The notes below the pieces were generated by a model. It had not been told where the DNA came from. It saw only the letters and a program-made list of their open reading frames with translations, and ran no database searches. A program made the translations under genes and the position numbers. From NCBI GenBank assembly GCA_036346405.1, contig CM070566.1, positions 10,264,355-10,328,354 on the forward strand: DNA of 64,000 bases, written 5' to 3'. Every line of letters begins with the position of its first letter. Positions within the stretch are counted from its first letter, which is position 1. Below are positions 25,001 to 35,638 of the stretch, one piece after another. The stretch is from Phyllostachys edulis (lineage: Eukaryota; Streptophyta; Magnoliopsida; Poales; Poaceae).

Positions 25001-26165
25001 GGTGCGTTTGATTCTGGTGAAGGCAGTGTTGTTAGCCATGACAGTTTACAATTTTATGGCCGTGGATCCTCCACGATCAGTTATTAAAGAAATTGATAAG
25101 TTGCGTCGAGCGTTTATTTGGAAAGGATCGCAACAGGCTTTAGGAGGTAATTTCTTGGTGGCTTGGTCGGTTGTTTGCCATCCCTTACACTTGGGAGGTC
25201 TCGGTGTGCACAACTTGAGTGTGTTAGGGCAAGCCATGAGCATCCGCTGGCAATGGCTGCAAAGAACGTGGGCTACACGTCCATGGGGAAGGTTGCAATT
25301 CCAAACTAACCGAGAGGAGTATGACTTGTTTCAGGCTCCATCATGGTTAAAGTGGGCAACGGTGCAAATGCGTTATTATGGGAGGATCGCTGGCTGGACG
25401 GGAGCTCAATTCGAGGATTCACGCCGCCGATCGTCCAGATGGTTGCTCCTTCTATTCGGAGGAAGAGAACAGTGGTTCAGGCCCTTAGCAATGATGATTG
25501 GATTCTGGACACCCATGGTCAACCAGGCGCCCAAGCGGTTGAGGAGGTTATGCAGCTGGGGATGAGGTTGCAACATATTCATCTTGCTCAGGATGAGGTC
25601 GATTCAGTTAGCTGGCGTTGGGAATCCTCAGGTCACTACTCTGCTAAGTCTGCATATGGGGCTTTTTTTCACAGGTTCGACCGGGTTTCCTTGTGATGAG
25701 GCCATCTGGAAAGCTAGGGCGCCTCTAAAATGCAAAGTCTTCATGTGACTGGCTATTAGGAGGCGGTGTTGGACGGTGACGCTTTAGGCGTCATGGATCG
25801 CAAAATCGGGGAGTTTATGTTTTTGCGTGCTTTAGGAGGAGACCATTGATCATCTCTGGTAGGTCATGGGTCATCAAGAAGTTTGGGCTCGCTTTATAGC
25901 TCAGACTGGATCTCGGTGCCCTGTTCCTAGCGGGCAACTTTCTCTTCAAGACCATTGGTTGGCGGCTCGGCATTCTCAACCAAGAAGTCATAGAAAGGAA
26001 ACAGATGAGTGTATCATTCTCGTCTCTTGGATGCTTTGGAAGGAGCGCGATCAAAGGATCTTCAACAACGAGTCCAGTTCCACTGATCAGGTTTTCCAGC
26101 TTGCTCGCCAAGAGCATCAACAATGGCGTATGGCAGTTGCGCATCATCGGGTCGCAGCCTCGTAG
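24999..26165 (+). pseudogene. LINE-2 ORF2: C-terminal connection and zf-RVT region
   Basis: Contains LILVKAVLLAMTVYNF, RRAFIWKGSQQALGG, VCHPLHLGGLGVHN and IRWQWLQRTW, the distal L1 segment. Further frames (25343-25696 and 25866-26165) include DSVSWRWESSGHYSAKSAY and SWMLWKERDQRIFNN, the zf-RVT region typical of plant LINEs. Frame changes occur at about 25330 and 25700. A G-rich stretch and the 3' UTR follow. Confidence 0.8.
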
Positions 26166-26560
26166 GAGTAGTTGCTTTGTTCTATCGGCAGCCTCTCCTT
26201 CGGCTTCTTTCGGCTTAGTCTCTCGCTATCCCGCGGCTGTCGTGTTGGGCGGTCGGGGGGGGGGCTAGTTGGTAGTCGATGATTTGGCTTGTATTTAAAC
26301 TGTTTTTGTATTCTCTGGATCTTCCGATTTCCTTTTTCTAATGAAAGATGTGCAAAGCTTTTGTGCATCATTGAAAAAAAAAGATTTCGCTCCTGATTCT
26401 CTGAGAATCTAGAGCTATCTGTTGAAAGCGTTTGACTGATAGATTGGCTCCAAAAACCATATGAGAGATGATTAGAGGCAAATAGACTAAACTACCCCTT
26501 GTACAAATACTTTAATTGTGTCTTGTAATGATTGCTACGCAAATCACAGGGAAAAGGAGC

Positions 26561-26936
26561 AAATCTTTATTCGTTAGAATAGCACTTTTGTTCATCACAG
26601 GGAAGCTGGAATTAGCGTAATCACCCGTATAGTCAACTCATACAACAAAATTGAGTCCAACCAAAAGGATCCATAACTTTAGGATGACCCAATCAAGAAT
26701 CAAAGTATCTTCTTACAATGAGGGATTGAGGAGGGAACAAAAACAAAACACCCATTTCCGTAATTGCTTCCTTTTCAACTCACGAAATGAGCTGAGATAC
26801 TGTACAACCGAATAATCCAGAGAAAACAAACCTTTCCCGTTAGGAAAGTCAAAGGAAGGGATGAGTAGAGAAGTGCTATCCGAAGAATTCATGTTTTCAT
26901 ATCAATTTTGCTTCCCTAAAAGTTTTCATCGACATC
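26561..26936. other. Flank between PIF-like repeat and invertase last exon
   Basis: AT-rich, no coding sequence seen. It lies downstream of the invertase stop codon on the minus strand, so part of it is probably the former 3' UTR. No clear polyadenylation signal could be assigned. Confidence 0.5.
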
Positions 26937-27232
26937 TTAGTCTGTCCATGAGGCAGACCTCTTCAAAACAGCCTTCATTGCCTTGTCCTCTTCCAGGGAT
27001 ATCATGCCAAGATGCAAAGGGTCCTCCAGCATCATCTTGGCGACCAAATGCCCTGCAATGGACAAAGTCTGAAATTTCCTTGCCTGCTTGCCAATATATC
27101 TTCCAAGCTTTCCATCATAATACTCGGGCCAGCCATCCTTCCACAGCCTTCTCTCAGCTAGGTCAATTGCTCTTCTTGAAATTTGTAGTCGTCCAGTCTT
27201 GATGCATGCTGCGGTGAGCAGCCAGAGAAGTA
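26937..27232 (-). pseudogene. Invertase pseudogene, last exon
   Basis: Reads [20 protein letters not shown], then [40 protein letters not shown] and ends KRSASWTD with TAA at 26939-26937, the full conserved C-terminus of alkaline/neutral invertases. The upstream splice acceptor, which should be AG directly before TACTTCTCTGG, is AA (27234-27233). The exon frame itself is clean, so this end decayed more slowly or was broken last. Confidence 0.95.
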
Positions 27233-27494
27233 TTGCGGAAAGAATGGAGAAGAATGTGAAATTTGATGCGTGAAAACAGGTCGAATTGAATCAATGATGA
27301 AAACAGTCCATCCTTGCAAGAAGCTCAGACAGAAACCAATATTGCATTTTAACTAAGCAATACAGGACTCATATCCATCAACAACTCACAGAGGACACAT
27401 GCATACGCAGAAGTCGGCAACAAGGATGGCTAAGATCAATAAGTATCATTCAAGAAATGCTTACAAGGAAATGGGTCTTTTTGTGTTTGTCATC

Positions 27495-30400
27495 TGTGGG
27501 GACCCCCGGGTTATTTCCGTAAGACCAAGATATTTCCGGCCTTATGGAGATAACTCTGGGTCTTATGTGAATGGATTCCAACTTAACTCCATCTAAGTGA
27601 GAGGCTTGACCGAAAACTAGAGCCCCGACGATCATGCGCGCTGCACCTCTGCGAGCACTACATGATAATCGATTCTCTAACAGTCCAAGCACTCCACTTA
27701 GTGAGTTAAATTGGAAGCCACGGACAGTGAGCCTGAGATCATGTTGACTCCCAAGATCAGCGACCAACATGCCCCAAACTCACATATAGCATTGATCACA
27801 TCCATACGACATTCATGCATTCATAGTTCAAAAGACATACATCATAATAGTTCAAGTCTACAACTATTACAAGTGGCCGACTAGCCAAATTCAATTAAGA
27901 ACATAAAGTAACAGCGGAAGAAATAATAAACCAAAAGTCCATCATGGTATGCCCATCACCCGTCGGCAACCGACTGGGAGTTAAATAATAGCACTACTCG
28001 TTAGTGTCGCTTAAATCGTCGCTAACGAGCTCATCGGGCTCGAAGTCTTTCTCACTTGAAATTGCAGCAACTGGATTGAGTACAAATGTACTCACAAGTC
28101 TTACACAAATAAAAATTAGTTATGCTAGAGGTTGTTCCAAAGGATGACTCATAATGGCTTAGTTTTGCAAAAGACGTAACCATTTTCAACCTACACGTAC
28201 TAGTTTATCAATTGCCATTTTAAAAACAGATTTGAAGTAGAAGTAAATCATGTGAATAAGTGATAAATTGAATAACAAATGAATCAAACAAACACCAAAT
28301 TGACAGCCCACTTTGATACAACAAAATGCATGAACATTCCATTCATGTCGAATACCGATTGTACCCACAATTTAAATTCAAAGTCTAATGATAGTAACTC
28401 CCGAACTCAAGCGATCGTCCATAACCGCGGACACGGCTATTCGAATAGATTTATCTCTGTAGAGGTGCACTACTTTACCCACACGACTCGAGTAGCCCGT
28501 AAGCCACCAGAATTAATACACTTCATATGGTGTGTCGACCGGGGAGAATCGAGATACGGTCATTTTTAGCAAGAAAATCCTATTGGGCTAAATCCCCCTT
28601 GCAAGATGGTCCCTTACTTAGTACAAGCAACAGATAGCACTTGCTAAGTGGCTCACAAGTTGTATTGGAAATACCGATGCAATATAAATAACCGAAAGTT
28701 GTGCTCCCATGCACACTATAGAAAATTACATCGGTTCCTAAGGACAAATGATCGAATACAAGTGCCCTTACACCACCTTGGGACTTAACACAATAAAAAC
28801 TTTCCCTTACTTAACCGTACGGTACCCATATCCCGCATGTGGTAGCACAAGTTTTATTTGAATCAATGATGTTACCAAAGTTCGGTCCTTAATGGTCCGA
28901 ACAAGACAACCACATACCCGATCTCGTGTACGAAGGCACCCTCACTAGAAACCACTTGTCCAGACCCCAAAACTCATTTAAAATGACAAAAATTAACTTA
29001 GTGAACAGATACGAAGATCTGAATAAAAGAAAATTTGTGGATCCCATAATTGTCGGGTTATTCCTGACAATCAAACTACCGTTTCTAGACTTGCATGGCT
29101 AAGCAAACTCGTATATCATAATTCACACATCCTAACTTAAGCATGTGATACTGGAATAATTCAAGAATAACCTCATGATTTAGGATATAGCTAACTACTC
29201 ATCACAAAAATAGCGACATAGCAAAATAAGCATGCAAGCAATTATCATTGCACTAACTTATCAAAACTGGAATCAAATATGATGTAAAAAAGTTCAAATG
29301 ATGCTTGCCTTGCTAGTAGTCAGTTGTTCACTCTCGGTGGCGTTGAGTCAATATCAATAGCCTCGAAATTTATAGAATTAACGATATCGATAAACACGAA
29401 GAAATACCTCAAAAACCAAATTGCTCAAAAATGCATGATTTTACTACAATGGATAGTGTATGATTTTATATGAATTTAGGTGAAAGAATTATTTCATTAG
29501 GAGTTATTATGTGAAAGTTATAGCAATTTGAATTTGATTCCAATATGACTTAGTTCATGTAATTTAATTATTTGATCAAAATTTGTAGAATAGTGAGGAT
29601 ACAAGGATTATATAGATAAATAGAGAATATTATTGCAAGTCTAAAACATTTGGGTTCATCTCAACTGGAGTTTTTATGAATTAGTTATGTATATTTAAAG
29701 TTATCGACCTTTTTCTATTGTAAAACTAATAGAGTTATGGATTAATTTCTAACATAATACTCTCTGCTATAGAGACATGTTTGAAACCAATTTTAATATA
29801 AAGTTCATTAAAAATGAAAATTATTAGAACTGGTTTCATCCATTTTGGAGTTGAGATGATTTAGTTATGTATTTTTGAAGTTATACATATTTTTTAGTGT
29901 GCAAAATAAAGGATTTCGAATTTCCTAAAGCATTTACTACTTTTCTTACCGAGGGCTGCGCTAGCCACAGCCAATGACTTGTGGGTCCAGTGAACAGTGC
30001 GTTTTTCAATTAACCCCCGGATTTAACCGCGCGCTGACACGTGGGGCCAGCTCGTCAGTGACTTGGTCCATTGGACTCGGTCCACGCGCGTACATGCACA
30101 GCACACGGCGCTTAAGCGGCTGGGCCCATACATCAACCGCTGTGGTGTTTAAACTAATGCGCTCGTTTTCTGTGCACGGAGCCCGCATGTAAGCGATACA
30201 TCAACAAGTTAAGACATCGATTAAATGCTAAATCAATCATTAGCGGTTAATGACGTTTCTACTGGAGCTTTGTCGGGCGCGTCCGACAACAGAAGCTCCG
30301 GCCGTGTTTGCCCGACGGCTCGCCGGCGCTACGCGCCACGACGATGTTGGCCAAGACTTGGAACGGGTCCACAATAGCCATGCGCACCTCAGGAGGGTGG

Positions 30401-32012
30401 TCTCGACTAGCCGGAGAGGAGCAGAGGTGCTCTTATGGCTGAAAATGCAAGCAGCAATGTGAAGCTCTGCAGTGCATACAAGCAGGTGCCCAAGTGTCTA
30501 AAGGCTACTAGGAGGTTACCTGAGCCAAGTGGAAGCTCAGGGAAGCTTGGAAGTGGTCGGAGCTTTGTCGGCACCGGAGAAGGCAACGGCGGCGGCATGG
30601 CTTCACGTGGAGAGATGGCCCTGAGAAAAACCAACAGAAGTGAGTGGTTGGAGCAGCTCAAGGACCATATTAGGATGCTACATGAGCAAGGAATCGACAA
30701 ATGCCTTACCAAATCAAGGTGGGAGATGATGAGTTAGATCCTCGGCCGAAAATGCAATTTCTTCAAATCCACGAAAACCTGTCGTGCATTGTTGAAATTG
30801 ACTGAGGGGTTTTGCTTATGAAGATAAAGCATGCAAGGTGACGCACTAAGGTGAGGACAATACACACTGGACACACCGATTGCACAAAGATGGCCTTCGG
30901 GGTGCGCTCTGAGGTCGACGAGAGCATGATTGTGTTCCAAGAGCTACAAGCAATGACAAAGGCTAAGCTTAGCTAAAATGGATACAACATGGATCAGAGG
31001 GCAGAGAGGAAACATTCGGAAGGAGCTTACCCAAGAGATGAACACTCACAAGCTTCCCTTTCCTCAGCCAAAAAGAGGAGAAGTGAGGGAGAACTAGGGT
31101 TCGGAGGGGTATTATGCTCGGGAGATGACGGCAATGAAGGCGGTGTTAGAAGGTGAAGCTCCAGGAGTGGTTGCATGGGGTGGCAACTCACGATATCGAC
31201 GGAGCTTCACAGGAGCTTGCGGCTGCGTGGCATTCGGCATCTGCGCAAGCGCCAGCACGAGGAAGAAGACACGTTTGACGAGTGGGCCTGCCTTGTCAGC
31301 GGCTCATCGTGCGCGCGAGCCCGAGTTGAGTGGGTTCGTGCGGGCCGTTGGATCTTGATCGAACGGTTGACATTGGGCGCGAACGTTCGGACCGACTAAA
31401 CGGTTGCATGATCTGGATCGTTGATTTATAATCGAACAGTCGAAATTCCTCAGGCTCGGTGCAGTGCGTTTAGTTGACTCAGCCAAGTCAATTCGCCTGG
31501 GTCGGACTCGAGCCAGGGTTGGGCTCGGGCCTGAGGAACAGTACTAGGGTTTGACTGGGTTTTTAATTAGCTTATCCACTTTGACCTGAGTGCTAAAAAT
31601 AGAAATAAAATTCCTAAAATTCTGAAATAAATCTGAGGTGTTCGTGGGATGACCTAGTACCCATATAAAATTTGGAACCCCTCTGTTCACGTTATAAATT
31701 GAACAATTTAATTTCAAACTTAAAATGTGTTATTGAATTGCGTTTGAATTTTCTAAGGATTGAAACCAATCCCAAAAACTTGGAAAAAAATATGTTAATT
31801 CATGATAATTAATGTAGTATTTGAATAAATTATTTCTAGAGGAACTTCAGTATCATTTGTTTCAGTTTTCTTTTTGAGTTTACTTCTTTAAGTGTAGGTT
31901 CAAAATTTGAACAAAATTTTCCAAGTGCGATATATAATGTAAATGCTTGAAAACAATGATGCATGCTCATGAGATGTATAGCAATCCTCTTTATTAATTT
32001 GGGGATGTGACA
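27495..32012 (+). mobile_element. Solo LTR (LTR E) in the invertase pseudogene
   Basis: Starts TGTGGGGACCCCCGGG at 27495 and ends GGGGATGTGACA at 32012, with a perfect 5-bp duplication TCATC (27490-27494 and 32013-32017). It is 4518 bp, the longest of the solo LTRs here. TATTCGAATAG lies at 28438-28448, followed by CTCTGTAGAGG and TTTACCCACACGA. GC-rich sequence with short open frames at 30250-31540 is not recognised. No gag, pol, primer-binding site or second LTR is seen. Confidence 0.9.
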
Positions 32013-32017
32013 TCATC

Positions 32018-32518
32018 ATTCTATTTAGCACTTGTAAGGAACCAAAGTAAAACTTGTTTCACAAATCACCGACGGAGACAGGTAGCAGGATTCAAGTGTA
32101 GTGCTGCATATGTCCTTGTGTCAAGCCATTGTCCAAAATAACAATGTAATTCTACAGCCATCAGTAGAATGTAAGGGATAGGAGTACTGGTTTCCATGCA
32201 AGGTTGTTCACCTGCGGATGTAACAGCAGGATTGAGCTATACCAACTAATTCAAGTCTAAAAGACATTTGACATCATATTTGCAATAGAAAAAATACAGA
32301 TTTTTCTTTAGCATGCTCGAATACGATGTAGATCCATGGAAATTGCAACACAACACCAAATTCAAACAATCATAGGATTGATGGAGTTAAGCCAAATGTA
32401 GGCATAAGAAATTCAGAACCCCAGCACTGATATTTGCTCTCTTACAAGAGACTGTAATAAAAATGCTAATTATAGACTTGGAACATATTGAAAGCTAGAG
32501 CATTAGTCTAGAGCTCAC
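32018..32518 (-). other. Remaining intron of the invertase pseudogene
   Basis: AT-rich sequence downstream of the middle exon's GT donor. None of the exons that should encode the segment after DRRM (the GIYGYPIEIQ region in the family) is present here or in 27233-27489 across LTR E, so those exons were lost. Confidence 0.7.
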
Positions 32519-32950
32519 CATTCTGCGATCTATCATGTAGCAACCATCAGCACATAACAATGTCGGGAAGGTATCAAACCCTTCGGACAAGCACAGGCTC
32601 AGTATGAACCTCATCCCCTTCTGGCACTCGACGTCTCTACGAGCGACAAATCCCCAGTGGACTTTGTGTACGCTCGCAAGAGTATGATCCACCAGAACCC
32701 GGAATCTACCGGCGCAACCCTCCCGATTGCGCTCTCCCCAAAATCGGCATGCAAGGTATCAACACCCTTCTTAGTGTCATGAAGCACTTTAAAGCTTGCC
32801 GGCATGACCCCCTCCCCCAGCTTAAACCAATCGACCTTCTTCTCCCACCCCTGCAGCAGCAGGGTCTTGAGCAGGAAGTTTTTGATGATCTCTGGCTCAC
32901 CGTTCATGAGGAACGTGAGAGCGTTGGGCACGAAATCCCTGACAAACACC
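32519..32950 (-). pseudogene. Invertase pseudogene, middle exon
   Basis: Bounded by an AG acceptor (32952-32951) and a GT donor (32518-32517). It reads [20 protein letters not shown], then [40 protein letters not shown] and, after the frameshift, [20 protein letters not shown] and [16 protein letters not shown] and DSGFWW are hallmark GH100 segments. One base is missing near 32630 relative to the family GAGACGCC(C/T)GAGTGCCAG pattern, shifting the frame into an early stop. Confidence 0.95.
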
Positions 32951-33084
32951 TAGCCACAAGTTCCGCCCAAAATCAGATAAGAAGGCGCCCAAAAAATAAA
33001 AATGCAATTTGCAGATTTTAGATTCAATTTCAAACAGTTTGCACTAGTGGCAACTAGCGAGAGCAGAGAGCAGCAGTAAGCTAC

Positions 33085-33213
33085 ATGGTCGTAGTTGAGG
33101 ACTTCCTCGGAGGTGTGGTCGAAGGCGGCGATGGTGCCGAGGGGCTGGCCGCGGAAGAGGACGAGGAAGCGACGGAGCGTCTCCTAGGCGTTGCCGATGA
33201 TGGGGCGGTGCAC
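33085..33213 (-). pseudogene. Invertase pseudogene, N-terminal catalytic exon fragment
   Basis: Minus-strand translation reads HRPIIGNA, stop, ETLRRFLVLFRGQPLGT and AAFDHTSEEVLNYDH, the family block around W-E-x-L-R-R...FRGQP.GTIAA.D...EEVLNYDQ. The stop (TAG at 33184-33186) replaces the family tryptophan codon TGG. The exon ends at 33085 before GTAGCT, where family members have a splice site between Q and V; here the Q is H. The 5' limit is approximate. Confidence 0.88.
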
Positions 33214-33519
33214 TCGACGGCCGGCGGAGACACATGAGGGTCGGCATCGCCTAGGGCTTCCACAAGAAACTCACCACCCGATCGCGAGTGCGAGAGGAGA
33301 TGAAGACGCTGGGGAATGCGAATCGGTACGCTCGGGGGTGTCTCGTGGTGGATGAGAGAGGTGTGTAGTTCGATAGCATTTGCGGGTGATAATATTAAAC
33401 TTCAATGGTATTTTCGTTTCTGTAAGGTTGGATTTCTACGAGAATCTGCTTCTTCTTGCTAGTTTATTTTCGAGACAACTTCTTGCGAGAAGCGGAATTT
33501 GGTGGTTTTGAGAAGTTGA
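33214..33519. other. Region upstream of invertase pseudogene
   Basis: No gene recognised. It could hold the lost 5' part of the invertase gene, but I find no convincing N-terminal coding sequence in the right frame. Confidence 0.4.
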
Positions 33520-33587
33520 GGGCCTGTTTGGTACAGCTTCTACTCCCAGCTTCTCAGTTGATTCTCGTGGAGCCGTACCAAACACCC
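33520..33587. repeat. 68-bp inverted-repeat miniature element
   Basis: Begins GGGCCTGTTTGGTACAGCT and ends AGCCGTACCAAACACCC, whose reverse complement matches the start closely. TGA trinucleotides flank both sides (33517-33519 and 33588-33590). It resembles a minimal PIF/Tourist-like terminus pair. Further CTGATTCTC and GGAGCTGT words continue to about 33690. Confidence 0.5.
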
Positions 33588-34659
33588 TGATTCTCAAAAC
33601 ACCCGATTCTGATTCTCGCGTGGAGCTGTCTCAAAATACACTAGCGAGGAAGCGGCCTTTCCTTGGATTCTCGTGAGAATCCAACTCGATAGAAGAAAAA
33701 TACCCTTTGAAGTTGAGTATATTTACATAAAAAAATGCCATTTTCCCATCGTGATTCCCGGCGTACCTCTTGACTCAAACGCTTTTCTTCTATCGAGTAC
33801 CCCGCCGAACCTCCACGCAGCCGCCGCCGGACCTCCATGCGCCCTCGCCCTCGTCCCGTCCTCGCTTTCACCGCCGCCACCCACTCGCTGCCCGTCCCGC
33901 TACATCATACATCCCGTTCCCACATTGCATAGCGCCACATTGCACTAAGACAACCCGCGTTCCCAATGAAACCCCAATTCCACACCCAAAGTGTCGGAGA
34001 TGTCGTCGGCGTCGGAGATGCTGGCCGTGGCGCCAATGATGCCGCGGGCGCCGGAGATGAAGGAGAAGGTGGAGGCGGCCGTGGACTCGAGGCGGGACCG
34101 GGAGACGCTCTACCCGGGATCTCCATGGAGAGCGCCCTCTTGAGGCCGTCATAAGGTCTCTGCAGATCTCGCCTTGCACTGCTTCTCACCACTGCCTCGC
34201 CACCTCCTCCACCCCACCCTCAACTCCACGCTCTCCTCCGTGCCACCGTCCTCCACCCCACCTCAACTCCACGCTCTTTTCTAAGCAATTTGATTTACGG
34301 CAAAATTCGCTTTGATTAGCAATTAGTAAATCGCCAAATTGAGGGTTCTAGTTATTCTATTTGGATTGTATATTTCCTATTTGGTGTTGACGAAATAAAC
34401 AGGCATGGGAGTGTGTTCTAAGGATTAGTTCAGTACAATTTATCTTTACATAGGATATGGAGGAAATAATCCAGTAAGAGTCTCAATTCTAGGGGGTCAG
34501 AGAGTGCAATTCTGATTATGTTCCATTCTAAGTTAGGTTTGGCCAGCATCATCGTATCTTGGAAGCACTCTTAAATTCCTCCTCAGCAGAATGATTGTTA
34601 TTTTTAGTAACAGAATGACTTTGGTTCACTAACAACTATTTTTGTGATATTTATTGCAG

Positions 34660-35064
34660 TGATGATCCCATTGTATCATTATCAGCACAAACACCCTATT
34701 CTCTGGTCTTATTCTCCTTGTCTTGACAAGCTTTATCCAGGTACTGTGTACGATAAAGTTTGAAAATAATGTACCCATTCACAGAAAAATGTTCCCATTG
34801 AGCATTCCTTTACTTGTAATAAGCATTGTGCTGTAAAATGCTGTGTTGCAGATTTTCTTCCCATTGGGACCTGCATCGGTTGCTTTGTTCGGCGGACTTG
34901 GAGCTTTAGTCTTCTCAGGCTTCATTCTCTACGACACTAAGAACTAGATAAAGCGTCACTCTTATGACGAGTACATTTGGGCATTTATTGGGCTTTACCT
35001 CGACATCCTCAACCTGTTCCTTTCTATCCTAAACATGCTCAGGAGCATGCAATCTGATAACTAG
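34660..35064 (+). pseudogene. Fragment of a BAX-inhibitor-like (TMBIM/LIFEGUARD) gene
   Basis: Two exon pieces. The first ends LLVLTSFIQ at 34740 before GTACTG; after an intron with acceptor TTGCAG at 34851 the second reads IFFPLGPASVALFGGLGALV, FSGFILYDTKN, a stop, then IKRHSYDEYIWAFIGLYLD and ends MLRSMQSDN with TAG at 35062-35064. This is the C-terminal third of plant LIFEGUARD/BI-1-like proteins, multi-pass ER or Golgi membrane proteins that restrain cell death. The stop at 34945-34947 replaces a conserved leucine. The N-terminal membrane segments are absent, so it is a truncated pseudogene. Confidence 0.9.
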
Positions 35065-35429
35065 TTGGGTCCATCGGCCGAGTCCATCTGCACCGGCCGG
35101 ACCTTGTGTCAACTTGTGTCATCCTTTATCGAGTCTTTTGAACTGCAATATATATAGCTCTGAAGGACTTGTAATGTGTTTTGCTATCTTCCAGAGAATG
35201 GGACCAAAGTATAACATATGTATTGGTGTAACTGTTCTCGCGTGACTTCCTGTGTTTATTGGTATGTGATACCAAGATTGTGCCCTAGTTGCATAGAGCT
35301 TCTAGACTACTTTAGCACTAGTTGCATAGAGCTTTAGACAAGGGGGCAATTGTCGATTCCAACAACGTATATACATTCATATGGTCTAAACAAATTTAGA
35401 GAAAAAATTCTATAATTTATGTACAAATA

Positions 35430-35638
35430 TATAGGAGAAAGACACAAATACAATTGAATTATTACAACCAGGGGTAACATGGTCTATTTGCTTCTAATCC
35501 CCCTCATATGGTTTTGGAAGCCAACCTACCAGCCAAACGCTTTTAACAGACAGCTCCAGATTCTCAGAGAAGTGGATTCTCAGATAATCAGGAGCAAAAT
35601 CTGAAAAATGAGAATCTGGAGCTGTACCAAATAAGACC
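35430..35638 (-). repeat. Second, uninterrupted copy of the PIF-like repeat
   Basis: Read on the minus strand, GGTCTTATTTGGTACAGCTC, CTCATTTTTCAGATTTTGCT, TCTGAGAATC and CCATATGAG follow in the same order as in the copy split by LINE-2 at 15991/26382. It has one extra internal TCTGAGAATCCACT segment. It serves as the empty site for dating LINE-2. A partial third terminus (GCTGTACCAAACAAGACCTT) lies at about 35690-35710. Confidence 0.75.

Larger units (their letters stand above)
16031..26381 (+). mobile_element. Near full-length L1-type LINE (LINE-2), split by LTR D
   Basis: The element carries ORF1 with zinc knuckles, ORF2 with endonuclease, reverse transcriptase and zf-RVT region, a 3' UTR with an AATGAAA signal near 26340, and a short poly(A) at 26374-26382. 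It is flanked by AGATT (16026-16030 and 26382-26386), and comparison with the empty copy at 35.5 kb confirms both ends. Without LTR D and its duplication it is about 7.2 kb, the expected full length for a plant L1. Frameshifts and stops in both ORFs make it non-autonomous now. Confidence 0.88.
15991..26560 (+). mobile_element. PIF/Harbinger-like short repeat, split by LINE-2
   Basis: Left part 15991-16030 starts GGCCCTGTTTGGTAGAGCTC after a TTA trinucleotide. The right part resumes at 26382 with AGATTTCGCTCCTGATTCTC and continues to about 26560. Joined across LINE-2 they align with the reverse complement of 35430-35638, including the words CTCATTTTTCAGATT and CCATATGAG. That intact copy acts as an empty site and shows that 16031-26381 is an insertion. 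The 3-bp TTA flank and GGCCCTGTTTGG end fit PIF/Harbinger-type elements. The opposite end of this copy was not found. Confidence 0.65.
26937..33213 (-). pseudogene. Alkaline/neutral invertase (GH100) pseudogene, split by LTR E
   Basis: Three exons of a cytosolic-type alkaline/neutral invertase, which hydrolyses sucrose to glucose and fructose, are recognisable on the minus strand at 33213-33085, 32950-32519 and 27232-26937. Together they cover the start of the catalytic domain, a middle block and the C-terminus. It is dead in several independent ways: an in-frame stop where the family has tryptophan (33184-33186), a one-base deletion near 32630, an AA instead of AG acceptor before the last exon (27233-27234), and no trace of the roughly 200 residues between the second and third exons. 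LTR E (27495-32012) sits in that gap. It looks like the beta class by residue pattern (inference). No start codon or promoter was identified. Confidence 0.93.
33520..35638 (+). mobile_element. Candidate gene-carrying PIF/Harbinger-like element
   Basis: The left end GGGCCTGTTTGGTACAGCT and the reverse complement of the right end, GGTCTTATTTGGTACAGCT (35638 inward), agree at 16 of 19 positions, and TGA flanks both sides (33517-33519, 35639-35641). Between them lie a GC-rich segment (33770-34270) and a fragment of a TMBIM-type gene with an intron, as expected for a Pack-type transposon that captured genomic DNA. The left end also pairs with a nearer copy at 33587, and a 3-bp flank is weak evidence, so the larger unit is only a candidate. 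Confidence 0.38.

Noticed and set aside
34852..35064. TMBIM/BAX-inhibitor sequence as a working gene
   Set aside because: Only the C-terminal third is present and an in-frame TAG replaces a conserved leucine.
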